From Gammaproteobacteria bacterium (GTDB taxonomy: Bacteria; Pseudomonadota; Gammaproteobacteria; Steroidobacterales; Foliamicaceae): 64,000 nucleotides of DNA. The position numbers and the translations under genes are program-made. Below, piece by piece: positions 44,784-53,613 of the stretch (positions are counted from its first letter, which is position 1; the number at the start of each line of letters is the position of its first letter). The notes beneath the pieces were generated by a model. The model saw nothing but the letters and a program-made list of their open reading frames with translations, was not told the DNA's origin and ran no database searches. Location: positions 710,548 through 774,547 of the forward strand of contig VXYS01000004.1 of assembly GCA_009845905.1 (NCBI GenBank), written 5' to 3'.

Positions 44784-46028
44784 CTAAAGCCTTACCGTCA
44801 GGCCGTCGGCGAGCGAATTCCGGTATGCCCGCCAGGCGGGAATGACGCTCACAATAACCGCGATGACAAGGATACCGGCCAGCACATAGAGATCAAAGGC
44901 CCGCCATTGAACGCTCAGTTGAATGCCGAACTCCGAGAGCGCGAACTGCCGTATCGCCAGGATGCCGAACTGGACCAGCACCAGGCCGGAAAACGCGCCG
45001 AGAAAGGCGAGCATTGCCGCCTCCGAAAGCAGCAAGGCAAATATGTGCCCGGGCCTCGCGCCGACGGAGCGAAGGACGGACATTTCGCGGCGGCGCTCGT
45101 TGAGGCTGACCAGCAGCGTGGCAAGCAACCCGAGCACGCTGGCCAGCACGACCATAGCCGACACGCCCAGCAACGCGTACTCGGCGACGCGGACCAGTCC
45201 CCAGAGTTGCTGCAGGGCCACGCCCGGAATGACCGCGGTCATCGGCTCGTTCTCGAACTCGTTGACGTACCGCTGCAGCGCGAATATGGCCGTCCTGGAT
45301 TTGAGCCCGATCAGGAACGCGGTAATTTCCTCCGGCTCGTAACCGGCGACTGGCGGCACCACGCGATCGGCGCCGCCGGCCGTATGGATCAGGTCCATCC
45401 CGCCCAGGCTGATATGCACGGTCCGATCGACCGGCGTGCCGGTGCGCGCGAGTATTCCGCTGATCGTGAACGGGTCCTCGTCGTGGGTAAGAAAACTCGT
45501 GTCCGCCAGTCCGTGGGACACGACGATTTGCCGGCCGATGTCGTATCCGAGCCGCTCGGCAACCTCCGCGCCGATCACCGCCTCGGTCGCCGAAGTGAAC
45601 GGACCGCCTTCATCGAAAGCCAGCGGCCGGCGGTCCGCATACCGGTAATGACTGAAATAGCCGAGGTCCGTCCCGAGGACCCGATAGCCCCGGTGCGCAT
45701 CGCCCAATGAGAACGGAATGGTCCAGTCCACCTCCGGTCTGCCGCCGATGTTCTCGTAGCTGCTCCACGTGACGTTGTTCGTGGGGTTGCCGATACGAAA
45801 AACCGAGTACAGGAGCAGGTTCAGATCGCCGCTGCGCGCGCCTACGATCAGGTCGGTGCCGGAGATCGTGTTGGCGAAGCTGGTCTGCGTGTCCGTCCTG
45901 ACCCGATCCACAATGGACAGCAGGCCGGCGCTCACGGCAATCGATGCGACGGTCAGAATGGCCGTCGCACGCCGGTTGAGCAGGCTCTTGAAAACCAGCG
46001 AAAGTGCGTTGCCGAAGTTATGCAGCAT
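44784..46028 (-). CDS. MacB/FtsX-type ABC transporter permease
   Basis: 414 residues: one N-terminal membrane helix (about 18-38), a large periplasmic domain, and three C-terminal helices with the FtsX-domain pattern (VVLASVLGLLATLLVSLNERRREMSVLRSVGA-type, near 290-320). The start overlaps the ATPase gene by 11 nt. In this context it belongs to a Zrg-like zinc system rather than a drug exporter; the direction of transport cannot be decided from sequence. Confidence 0.85.
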   Translation of the reverse strand: MLHNFGNALSLVFKSLLNRRATAILTVASIAVSAGLLSIVDRVRTDTQTSFANTISGTDLIVGARSGDLNLLLYSVFRIGNPTNNVTWSSYENIGGRPEVDWTIPFSLGDAHRGYRVLGTDLGYFSHYRYADRRPLAFDEGGPFTSATEAVIGAEVAERLGYDIGRQIVVSHGLADTSFLTHDEDPFTISGILARTGTPVDRTVHISLGGMDLIHTAGGADRVVPPVAGYEPEEITAFLIGLKSRTAIFALQRYVNEFENEPMTAVIPGVALQQLWGLVRVAEYALLGVSAMVVLASVLGLLATLLVSLNERRREMSVLRSVGARPGHIFALLLSEAAMLAFLGAFSGLVLVQFGILAIRQFALSEFGIQLSVQWRAFDLYVLAGILVIAVIVSVIPAWRAYRNSLADGLTVRL

Positions 46029-46746
46029 TGGAAGGTTCCGGCGCGGTATTGCTCAGCCCGAGATCGATGGCAACGTCGAAGTGCGTCGCGAGCGAGGCAT
46101 CGTGGCTGACGAATATGACGGTGCTGTCGGCCCGGCCGGCCTCGGACAGTAGCAGACTGATGAACTCGCGACGACGGTCCGCGTCAAGCGACGAGGTGGG
46201 TTCGTCGGCGATAACCAGTTCCGGCCGCCCGATCAGGGCGCGGGCGGCGGCGACGCGCTGCTGCTGTCCAACGCTCAGATCCGTCGTTCTGCGCGAACGA
46301 AGCTCCTCGCCGATGCCGAGCGCCGAAAGCAGCCGGGCCGCCGATTTTTCGACGGAGCCGTCCGCGTCGACGGCGCGCTGCAAGCGCCGCCGCGAATAGC
46401 GGCACGGAAGGGATGCGTTTTCGACCACCGACAGGTATGGAACGAGATTGAATTGCTGAAAGATGAAGCCGACGTGATCGGCGCGAATCCGGTCGCGGGC
46501 CGCACTCTTCATGACGGAGAGATTCTCGCCCAGAATGGCGACGACGCCCTCGCGCGCAACCAGCACGCCGCCGACCAGGGCGAGGAGAGTGCTCTTCCCG
46601 CATCCACTCGGACCGTATACAAATGCCCGTTGCGACGCCCGGACATTGAGTTCGGACAAGGCCAGGATGTCATCGCCCGAACCATAGCCGAAGCGCAGCC
46701 CCGAAATCGCTATCGCGATCTCGGAATCGAGGGCTGTGCCCGGCAT
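46018..46746 (-). CDS. ABC transporter ATP-binding protein (MacB/LolD type)
   Basis: A 242-residue ATPase with all motifs: Walker A GPSGCGKSTLL, Q-loop FIFQQFNLVPYLS, signature LSVGQQQR, Walker B LVIADEPTSSLD and H-loop FVSHD. The start at MPGTALDSE leaves a 5-nt gap to the DUF2796 gene. It should energise the overlapping FtsX-type permease, outer-face mechanotransmission type. Confidence 0.9.
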   Translation of the reverse strand: MPGTALDSEIAIAISGLRFGYGSGDDILALSELNVRASQRAFVYGPSGCGKSTLLALVGGVLVAREGVVAILGENLSVMKSAARDRIRADHVGFIFQQFNLVPYLSVVENASLPCRYSRRRLQRAVDADGSVEKSAARLLSALGIGEELRSRRTTDLSVGQQQRVAAARALIGRPELVIADEPTSSLDADRRREFISLLLSEAGRADSTVIFVSHDASLATHFDVAIDLGLSNTAPEPSNAA

Positions 46747-46751
46747 GGCTC

Positions 46752-47507
46752 CTAGGGCCGCGACAGCGAAACTGAGGTTGCGCGCCCCTCCAGCGTCAAA
46801 ACCTGCGCACCGGCAGAGGTCAGAATCTGAATCTCGATCGTTTCGACGCCTGCGAAGTTCTCCGTGAAACGCAGGGCGAGGGAGTCGAGATCGGAAGCGT
46901 TGGCGCATTGCCATTCGTAGTTTGCGATGACTTCAGCGTGCTGTTCGGCATCGTCGTGGTCGTGGTCGTCGGCTTCCTCGTGCTCATCGTGGTCGTGGTC
47001 GTCGGCTTCCTCGTGCTCATCGTGGTCGTGTGCGGCCGATTCGTCGTGCTCATCGTGGTCATGATCGCCCGCTTCGGCATGCTCGTCGTGGTCGTGATCC
47101 GTGTCGTGCGAATCATGCGTAGCGTCGTGGTCGCTCAGCACCGTGCCGGCAGCGTCGTCCCCGAGATGTTCCAGGACGTACGTCGGCCCGTCAATCGAAG
47201 TGTCCGAAATCGTGCAACTGGCCGAGTCCGCCAGCCCGAACATCGCGTCCGGATTCGACAAGGTCGCGGCAGCCCGCCGAACGAGTTCGAGCTGTTCGTC
47301 GTTCTCCGGCGCATGTTCAAAGCCGACGACATCGGACAGCGGCGCATCCAGCGAGACGGCAACCGTGCCGCCCTCAACCACGACGCCAAGTTCGACAACG
47401 CCATGGACGTGCTGCGCATGTACGCCGGCGGGGGCCAGGACGCAGATCGCCGTGGCGTACAGGAGCGACCGCCGCCGCTCGAATCGAAAATTCCTGACTT
47501 TGTGCAT
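46752..47507 (-). CDS. zrgA: Histidine-rich periplasmic zinc-binding protein, DUF2796 (ZrgA-like)
   Basis: 251 residues with a signal peptide (ATAICVLAPAGVHA) and mature start QHVHGVVELGV, the DUF2796 hallmark. A central His/Asp/Glu tract (about 125-193) is built of repeats of DHDHDEHEEAD, followed by YEWQCANASDLDSL and a C-terminal beta domain. ZrgA of the Vibrio ZrgABCDE zinc uptake system is the characterised relative, so zinc capture in the periplasm is likely. It lies directly between the ZnuD-like receptor and the ABC ATPase. Confidence 0.82.
   Translation of the reverse strand: MHKVRNFRFERRRSLLYATAICVLAPAGVHAQHVHGVVELGVVVEGGTVAVSLDAPLSDVVGFEHAPENDEQLELVRRAAATLSNPDAMFGLADSASCTISDTSIDGPTYVLEHLGDDAAGTVLSDHDATHDSHDTDHDHDEHAEAGDHDHDEHDESAAHDHDEHEEADDHDHDEHEEADDHDHDDAEQHAEVIANYEWQCANASDLDSLALRFTENFAGVETIEIQILTSAGAQVLTLEGRATSVSLSRP
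46955..47020. repeat. 33-nt tandem direct repeat coding the His/Asp/Glu tract
   Basis: Two perfect 33-nt units (46955-46987 and 46988-47020), each coding DHDHDEHEEAD, followed by diverged copies to about 47096. Being a multiple of three, copy number can change by slippage without breaking the frame, which would tune the number of metal-binding residues. Confidence 0.85.
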
Positions 47508-47511
47508 AGTT

Positions 47512-49701
47512 CTAAAACCTCACTCGTAATCCTGCCTCGATCGTGCGGTTGGGCGCCGGGGCCAGGTCCTTGACGATGGAGGTGTGATGACGCTGTTCGT
47601 CACCGGTAAGATTTCTGCCGCGCAGATACAGTTCGGTCCAGGTGTCCCCGCGCTCGATCCCGTACCGGACGTAGGCGCGAAGGTCATCGTAGCCGTCTGT
47701 CGGAAGTTCGAAATCCGCAACACTGTTCTGATCTGAAACCCGGGAATAGTCGACGCTCGCGCTGAACGCGCCCGCGCTGTAGTCTAAACCGATACCCGCG
47801 CGATCCGGTGGGATCAGCGGCAGGTTGTCGTTGCCGGACACGTCCAGGTCGGCGGACACGGTGTCGAAGAATCCCCTGGCCTCCAGCCTCGCGTCGCCCC
47901 ATTCGGCCAGCACCAGGGACGCCTCGAGGTCCAGCCCCGAAAAGGTCGCGTCGGCCTGCCCGAACGCCCGCACGATCAACCCCTCGATCTCCTCGCCGGT
48001 CGCGGCATGGTAGATGAAGTCATTGAACTGCGTGTAGTACAACGTCCCCGCAATGGACCAGCGCGGGCCCGCTCCGCGCAGCGTCGCCGAAAAGTTCAGC
48101 GCCTGCTCCTCCTCAAGTCCGGGTTCGCCGATCTCGAAGCTGCGGGTGGCCAGGTGCGGCCCATTGGAGAACAATTCTTCGCCTACCGGCGCCCGCGCCG
48201 AGTAGTCGGTCAGCACGGTAGCGGTCCAGGCATCGTTCAGCGGCACGATCGCCCCCAGCGAGGCGCTCAGTGTCGTGAAGTCCGTCCCGGTGCTGTTCGC
48301 GGGCTCATGTTCCACGTTCTCCAGGCGCGCGCCGGCCTCGATGGCAAAACTGTCGAACGATCTTTCGCCCACCCAGAACACGCCCATCGCGCGTGAATCG
48401 ACCGGTGGCGCAAAGGCCTCTTCGCCCACTACCGACAACGACCGGTCGGATAACTGCAGACCCACAGCGCCTCCCCAGCCGCCAACCGGGAGGTGGGTCA
48501 GTTCAACGCGCACCTCCCAAGCCTGGTTTTCGAAGGCCGTGCCGACTTCTCCGGAGGGCTCGATCTCCAGGTGCTCGTAGTCGTTGACGCCCAGCCGCAG
48601 GTTCAGATTCGAAAAGCCGGGCAGCGGGTCCGTCAGGCCCGCCTCCAGATCAACGCGGGTCTGCTTCAGGTCGATAAAGGGATTGCCTTCCTCTTCGTGC
48701 TCGTCGTCGTGCTCTTCTTCCTCGTGATCTTCGTCGTCGTGGTGGGCCGCCTCGTCGTGGTGTTCGTCTTCTTCGTGCTCATGGCCGTGGTCGTGGGCAT
48801 GTCCGGGTATTCCGTATTCGCCATTCAGGTTGCTGACGGAAATGCCGATGAATCCGCGCTCGCCCGTGAACGAAAAGCCGGCGGCCCCACCCATCATGTC
48901 GAGCGCGCTGCCCGGCAGAACCCCGAAAGCTTCCTCTTCCTCTTCGTGGTGCTCTTCTTCGTCGTCATGGTCGTCGTCTTCATGATGCCCCATTTCGTCT
49001 TCATGCGGCTCGTGGTCGTGTTCTTCCTGTTGTTCCATCGCCCGGAACAGCGCCGATTCGGCATAGCCCGGTATCTCGTAGTCGTCGACCTCGCGGCGGA
49101 ACCCGTCGAGGTGCCAGGCAAAGTTGCCAGCGCCCCCGTCCAGCCGGAACGCTCCGCTGCCCGAATTTCCGTTGTCGGCCCAGCGCAGGTCCAGTCGTCC
49201 GCTCAATTCGTCCGGCACGGATTGGGGAATGCGTCCGGTGTGCGTGTCCACCACTCCGCCGATCGATCCCGAACCGTACAGCAGCGTGCCGGAACCCTTG
49301 AGCAGCTCCAACCGCTCGGCGATGAATGGATCCACGGTGACCGCGTGATCGCCGCTGGTAACCGACACGTCCATGGCGTCGATGCCGTCCTCCATGATGC
49401 GCACGCGCGGGCCGCCCAGGCCATGGATGACCGGCCGGCCCACGGCAATGCCGTATGAACCGTTATGAATGCCAGGTTCTCCGGCAACCGTCGCTCCCAG
49501 CGTGTCCCCCAGCTTGCGTTCCAGCTCCTCGCCGGTCAGCACGTCTGCAGGCGTGGCCAAGCCGTCCGCAGACAGCGGATGTCCCACGATCACTATCTCT
49601 TCAATCGCCTCGGACCGATTCTCTTCCGCCTCATTCTGCCCAAATGCAGCGGGTGCGATGCACAGCAGCGCGACTACAGGAAAAACCTTGCCGCATTTCA
49701 T
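47512..49701 (-). CDS. znuD: ZnuD-like TonB-dependent zinc receptor
   Basis: 729 residues with signal peptide (ALLCIAPAAFGQ) and TonB box EEIVIVGHPL. The plug has RPVIHGLGGPRVRIMEDGI and GSGTLLYGSGSIGGVVD, closely following ZnuD. Two long His/Asp/Glu loops (about 225-258 and 299-342) include HHEDDDHDDEEEHH and HAHDHGHEHEEDEHHDE; such loops capture zinc in ZnuD. The C-terminus is TIEAGLRVRF. The gene heads the zinc cluster and is divergent from a ZIP carrier. Confidence 0.88.
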   Translation of the reverse strand: MKCGKVFPVVALLCIAPAAFGQNEAEENRSEAIEEIVIVGHPLSADGLATPADVLTGEELERKLGDTLGATVAGEPGIHNGSYGIAVGRPVIHGLGGPRVRIMEDGIDAMDVSVTSGDHAVTVDPFIAERLELLKGSGTLLYGSGSIGGVVDTHTGRIPQSVPDELSGRLDLRWADNGNSGSGAFRLDGGAGNFAWHLDGFRREVDDYEIPGYAESALFRAMEQQEEHDHEPHEDEMGHHEDDDHDDEEEHHEEEEEAFGVLPGSALDMMGGAAGFSFTGERGFIGISVSNLNGEYGIPGHAHDHGHEHEEDEHHDEAAHHDDEDHEEEEHDDEHEEEGNPFIDLKQTRVDLEAGLTDPLPGFSNLNLRLGVNDYEHLEIEPSGEVGTAFENQAWEVRVELTHLPVGGWGGAVGLQLSDRSLSVVGEEAFAPPVDSRAMGVFWVGERSFDSFAIEAGARLENVEHEPANSTGTDFTTLSASLGAIVPLNDAWTATVLTDYSARAPVGEELFSNGPHLATRSFEIGEPGLEEEQALNFSATLRGAGPRWSIAGTLYYTQFNDFIYHAATGEEIEGLIVRAFGQADATFSGLDLEASLVLAEWGDARLEARGFFDTVSADLDVSGNDNLPLIPPDRAGIGLDYSAGAFSASVDYSRVSDQNSVADFELPTDGYDDLRAYVRYGIERGDTWTELYLRGRNLTGDEQRHHTSIVKDLAPAPNRTIEAGLRVRF

Positions 49702-49755
49702 CTAAATTCTCCTGATCCACTTTTGCGCGCGCGGCAACAGAGGGCGCTGCGCAAT

Positions 49756-49780
49756 TCGAATGTTATGCGATAAGGAAACG
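49756..49780. promoter_or_regulatory. Candidate Zur box between znuD-like and ZIP genes
   Basis: GAATGTTATGCGATAAGG: GTTAT (49762-49766), 3 nt, ATAAG (49770-49774), one mismatch from the GTTATnnnATAAC centre of the gammaproteobacterial Zur consensus. The outer half-site on the left (GAATGTTAT) also fits GAAATGTTAT loosely; the right outer half does not. It lies 55 nt before the receptor start and within the shared divergent promoter region. Confidence 0.5.
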
Positions 49781-49850
49781 GTATAACGTATCTGTCTATA
49801 CGCCACGGATGCAGTGGGGTGTTGACTGCTTCCGTAGAATAGCCGCGCAG

Positions 49851-50711
49851 ATGGACCCGACTGTTCTGCTTCTTGCGGTTTACTGCCCCGCGATCTTCGC
49901 TGCCGCGATTCTCGGCGGACGCCTGTCCGTCCTCGGCGCGCTGACGCACACCCGCACGCAGGTCATCATGAGCCTTGTTGCGGGCTTTATCCTGGGAATC
50001 GCCCTGTTTCACCTGCTCCCGCATGGCATGGAGCTGATGCCCGGCCCCGAGAAGATCGAGCACGGCATGCTCTGGACCGCGCTGGGCATCATTTTCATGG
50101 TCGCACTGCAGCGTATTTTCCGGTTTCACCAGCATGATTTCAGCAGCGAAGCGCAGGCCCTGCAGGATCGTCAGGCGCACGCTCCGGCCGCGATCGGCGC
50201 CAGCAGCGTGGCCGGAATCGCTTTCGGCCTTGCCATTCACACGATCACCGAGGGCGTCGCACTGGGGGCCAGCGTCCAGGAGAGCGTGCACACAACGGCG
50301 ATCGGGGCGCTGCCGGGACTCGGCGTTTTCCTGGCCATCCTGCTGCACAAGCCCCTGGACGCCTACTCGATTCTCAGCGTCATGCGCTCGGCCGGCTACC
50401 GGCGCAGAACCCGCAACATCGTGAACGTCGCTTTTGCACTACTCTGCCCGGTGGTGGCTCTGGGCACTTTCTGGCTGGGCACTCAGTTGGCGCCCACGGG
50501 TGGAGGCGAGCTGGCAGCTTACGTGCTTTGTTTTGCCGCCGGCGCCTTCCTGTGTGTGGCGCTAAGCGACGTGTTGCCTGAAATTCACTTTCATACCCAC
50601 GACCGTTTCAAGCTGATCATCGTCTTCCTGGTGGGTATCGGCCTCGCCTACGCGCTGCACTTCGTTGAGGCCGGTGCGTTACACGACCACGGCCACGGAC
50701 ACAGCCACTAG
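49851..50711 (+). CDS. ZIP-family divalent metal transporter
   Basis: About 286 residues and eight membrane helices. Metal-pathway motifs: LFHLLPHGMEL, AIHTITEGVALGAS (helix 4 type) and LLHKPLDAYS (helix 5 type). A His-rich C-terminus HDHGHGHSH and an internal FRFHQHDF loop fit zinc. The start at MDPTVLLL is preferred; an ATG at 49809 would add 14 residues. Divergent from the zinc receptor cluster and probably co-regulated. Direction is inward for most ZIP proteins. Confidence 0.85.
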   Translation: MDPTVLLLAVYCPAIFAAAILGGRLSVLGALTHTRTQVIMSLVAGFILGIALFHLLPHGMELMPGPEKIEHGMLWTALGIIFMVALQRIFRFHQHDFSSEAQALQDRQAHAPAAIGASSVAGIAFGLAIHTITEGVALGASVQESVHTTAIGALPGLGVFLAILLHKPLDAYSILSVMRSAGYRRRTRNIVNVAFALLCPVVALGTFWLGTQLAPTGGGELAAYVLCFAAGAFLCVALSDVLPEIHFHTHDRFKLIIVFLVGIGLAYALHFVEAGALHDHGHGHSH

Positions 50712-50736
50712 GCGCTTCGCGGTCTCCCGCAGGCGC

Positions 50737-51537
50737 TCATTCCCCCGTAAACCTGGGCGGGCGCTTTTCGAAAAACGCGGCCACCGCCTCGTCGTGGTCC
50801 CGGGTGCGCTGCAAAATTCCCTGCAGGTTCGCGGACATTTCCATGACCGACTCGAACCGGTCCTGCCTGCCGGCGCGCAATAGCTGCTTGGCCATCCGCA
50901 GCGCCACGGGCGGCTGCAGCGCGATTTCGCCGGCGAGTTCGCGAGCCCGCGGCAGCAACTCTCCGGGCGAGGTGACTTCGCTGACCAGCCCCCAGTCTTT
51001 CGCCGTTTCGGCATTGATGAGCTGCCCGGTAAGCAAAAGCTGCGCGGCGCGCGAATAGCCGATCAGATGCTGGAGGATCCATGCGCCTCCGTCGCCCGGA
51101 ATCAGGCCCAGCTTGAGAAAGGTCTGCCCGAACAGCGCCTTCTCCGAGGCCAGGCGGATATCGGCCAGACAGGCCACGTCGTTGCCGAGGCCGATCGCGG
51201 GCCCGTTGACCGCCGCGATCAGCGGCACGTCCAGGTTCCACAGGGCGCGGATCATGCGGTGTATCTCGTTGCGATAGCTCTCGCGCAACTCCGCGGACCC
51301 GCCCTCGAACGCGCCGCTGCGGTCGCGCATGGCCTTGACGTCGCCGCCGGACGAGAATGCACGGCCCGCCCCCGTGAGGATCGCGCAACGCACTTCGGAA
51401 TCCGCCTGAATTCGATCGGCCGCCTTCTCGAACAAGGCGCCGTCGCCGATGCGGCCCAGCAGGTTGCGCTCGTCAGGTCGATTGATCGTCAGCAGGGCCA
51501 GAGCCCCGTCCTTTTCGTACAACAGCTCTTCACTCAT
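50737..51537 (-). CDS. Enoyl-CoA hydratase/isomerase family protein
   Basis: A 266-residue crotonase-fold enzyme. Oxyanion-hole segments: AFSSGGDVKAM and AVNGPAIGLGNDVACLADIR. The active-site stretch is FLKLGLIPGDGGAW, where the second usual catalytic Glu position is Gly/Asp. So hydratase activity is likely but isomerase or thioesterase side activity is not excluded. It is downstream of bioA, with a palindromic element in between, and convergent with the ZIP gene. Confidence 0.87.
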   Translation of the reverse strand: MSEELLYEKDGALALLTINRPDERNLLGRIGDGALFEKAADRIQADSEVRCAILTGAGRAFSSGGDVKAMRDRSGAFEGGSAELRESYRNEIHRMIRALWNLDVPLIAAVNGPAIGLGNDVACLADIRLASEKALFGQTFLKLGLIPGDGGAWILQHLIGYSRAAQLLLTGQLINAETAKDWGLVSEVTSPGELLPRARELAGEIALQPPVALRMAKQLLRAGRQDRFESVMEMSANLQGILQRTRDHDEAVAAFFEKRPPRFTGE

Positions 51538-51560
51538 GGCAATTGTTTCCCGGAGCGTTA

Positions 51561-51667
51561 GCCTTTACGCGCTCCCATTGTGCCGGGAGTATAGGAGCCA
51601 TGGATGGCGGATCAAGCCCCATGGATGGGTTTATGCGTCTCCCGGCACAATGGGAGCGCGTAAAGGC
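51561..51667. repeat. Palindromic element, copy 3, between bioA and an enoyl-CoA hydratase gene
   Basis: Arms 51561-51589 and 51639-51667 form a perfect 29-bp inverted repeat, including GGGAG/CTCCC at the inner end. The 49-nt core is 41/49 identical to copy 2. The right arm starts 3 nt beyond the bioA stop, the left arm ends 23 nt before the hydratase ATG. Arm sequence is unlike the other copies. Confidence 0.9.
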
Positions 51668-51670
51668 GGG

Positions 51671-52972
51671 CTATGCGTGCTCCAGGGAGACCGTTTCGCA
51701 GACGGCGGCGCAGAGGCGCCTCAGGTCCTGCACGGACATCACGTAGGCCGGCATCAGGTAAACCAGCCTGCCGAACGGCCGGGCCCATACGCCGCGCTCC
51801 ACCAGGCGGCGCTGGATCTCCGCCACGTTAACCGGCTTGCGCATCTCGACCACGCCGATGGCGCCGAGCACGCGCACGTCCGCTACCTGGGCCAGGTCGC
51901 GGCAAGGCGCTAGGCCCCGGCGCAGTTCGCGTTCGACCCGCGCCACCCGCTTCCGCCACGGCGAGTCCATCAGCAGATCGATGCTTGCCGCAGCGATCGC
52001 GCAGGCCAGCGGATTGGCCATGAACGTAGGGCCGTGCATCAGCACGCCGGCGGCGCCGGGCGCGGCCGAGATCGTCTCGGCGACGTGCGGCCGCGCCAGC
52101 GTGGCCGCCAGGCTCAGGTAACCGCCGGTGAGCGCCTTGCCCACGCACATGATGTCGGGAACCACGCCGGCGTGATCGCAGCCGAACAGTTCGCCGCTGC
52201 GACCGAACCCGGTGGCGATCTCGTCGGCGATCAGCAGAAGCCCCAGACGATCGCACAGCTCGCGGGCGCCCTTGAGAAACTCGGGATGATAGAAGCGCAT
52301 ACCGCCGGCGCCCTGCACGATCGGTTCCAGGATCACCGCGGCGATCTCGTCGTTGTGCCCGTCCGCCAGGTCCTTCAGCGAATCCAGGTCGGACGGGTCC
52401 CAGGACTCGCCGAATCGAACGCCCGGCCTGTCGGCGAACAGCTGTTCGGAAACGACGCCGGAAAACAGGTGATGCATGCCGGTCACCGGATCGCAGACCG
52501 ACATGGCCTGGAAAGTGTCGCCGTAATAGCCCCCCCGTATGGTCAGCAACCGCGTCCGGCTCTCCACCCCGCGAGCGCGCCAGTACTGCAGGGCCATCTT
52601 GATCGCCACCTCCACGGCCACCGACCCCGAATCGGAAAAAAAGACCCGGTCCAGGTCGCCCGGAGTCAGTTCGACCAGCCGTTGCGCCAGACGGATTGCA
52701 GGGGCGTGCGTGAGACCCCCGAACATCACATGCGGCATGCGCGATATCTGGTTGCGCGCCGCGCGGTTCAGCGCAGGGTGGTTGTAACCGTGGATTACCG
52801 ACCACCACGACGACATCCCGTCGATCAGCTCCCGCCCGTCGGCCAGCGTCAGGCGCACGCCGCGGGCGGATGCCACCGGATAGACCGGCGTGGGATTCCG
52901 CATGGATTCGTAGGGATGCCAGAGGTGCCGCCGGTCGAAATCCAGGTCGGCAGCGGACAGGCGGTCGTTCAC
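51671..52972 (-). CDS. bioA: Adenosylmethionine--8-amino-7-oxononanoate aminotransferase
   Basis: PLP enzyme making 7,8-diaminopelargonate with SAM as amino donor. 433 residues from GTG 52972, overlapping the bioD stop (GTGA). Signatures: HLWHPYESM at the N-terminus, MSSWWSVIHGYNHP (substrate site), FFSDSGSVAVEVAIKMALQYW, LIADEIATGFGRSG and the PLP-Lys in CVGKALTGGYL. It ends 3 nt before a palindromic repeat. Confidence 0.96.
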   Translation of the reverse strand: MNDRLSAADLDFDRRHLWHPYESMRNPTPVYPVASARGVRLTLADGRELIDGMSSWWSVIHGYNHPALNRAARNQISRMPHVMFGGLTHAPAIRLAQRLVELTPGDLDRVFFSDSGSVAVEVAIKMALQYWRARGVESRTRLLTIRGGYYGDTFQAMSVCDPVTGMHHLFSGVVSEQLFADRPGVRFGESWDPSDLDSLKDLADGHNDEIAAVILEPIVQGAGGMRFYHPEFLKGARELCDRLGLLLIADEIATGFGRSGELFGCDHAGVVPDIMCVGKALTGGYLSLAATLARPHVAETISAAPGAAGVLMHGPTFMANPLACAIAAASIDLLMDSPWRKRVARVERELRRGLAPCRDLAQVADVRVLGAIGVVEMRKPVNVAEIQRRLVERGVWARPFGRLVYLMPAYVMSVQDLRRLCAAVCETVSLEHA

Positions 52973-53577
52973 AGGTCGATTCTCGCCGCGTAGGTCTTTA
53001 CCTGCCTGGGGCTTACCGGCTGGCGCAGCTTGGGAAGATCGAGCAGGCACTTCAATCCGGTTTCGCGGAGGATCACGCCGCGGGAATGGTCGTTCCGCTC
53101 GCCGTTGAATACGATGCCGGCCAGCGGCAGTTCACGCGAATTGAGTGCCTCCACCGTAAGCAGCGTGTGATTGATGCTGCCCAGGTAGTAGCTGGAAACA
53201 ACCACCACCGGCAGGTTCCAGTATTTCAGAAGATCGACGTTGAGCAGGCCATCGGCCACCGGCACGAGCACGCCGCCGGCAGGTTCCACCACCAGCGGGC
53301 CTTCCACGTCCGGCATGCGCAGTCGCTCCTTGCGCAGGGTGACGCCCTCCTGGGCCGCCGCGGCGTCCGGCGCCATCGCCGCATGCAGGCTGTAGGCCTC
53401 GGGCAGGAAGCGGGCGCGGCTGAGCGTTACCAGCCGGCGAACCTCGTCGGTGTCCGTATGCACCAGGCCGCCGGCCTGTATCGGTTTCCAGTAGGCGGCC
53501 CCCAGGCGCTCCACGAAGAGCGCCGCCACCAGCGTCTTGCCGACGCCGGTGCCGATGCCCGCAATCGCAAATCGCAC
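52969..53577 (-). CDS. bioD: Dethiobiotin synthetase
   Basis: ATP-dependent ring closure to dethiobiotin. Short 202-residue form (family 210-230). P-loop GIGTGVGKT (7-15), substrate Lys in YWKPIQAGG, and VEPAGGVLVPV in the middle. In minus-strand order it follows a peroxiredoxin gene and precedes bioA with a 4-nt overlap. Confidence 0.93.
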   Translation of the reverse strand: MRFAIAGIGTGVGKTLVAALFVERLGAAYWKPIQAGGLVHTDTDEVRRLVTLSRARFLPEAYSLHAAMAPDAAAAQEGVTLRKERLRMPDVEGPLVVEPAGGVLVPVADGLLNVDLLKYWNLPVVVVSSYYLGSINHTLLTVEALNSRELPLAGIVFNGERNDHSRGVILRETGLKCLLDLPKLRQPVSPRQVKTYAARIDL

Positions 53578-53613
53578 TGCGAGCCGCGCGGCCTGATGCA
53601 GCGCGCGACCCGG

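Noticed and set aside
48493..49458. Val/Phe-rich hydrophobic plus-strand frame resembling a membrane protein (similar one at 46908-47573)
   Set aside because: The hydrophobic runs are the exact reverse complement of His/Asp/Glu codons (GTG/GTC against CAC/GAC) in the zinc receptor and DUF2796 gene; an artefact of those tracts.
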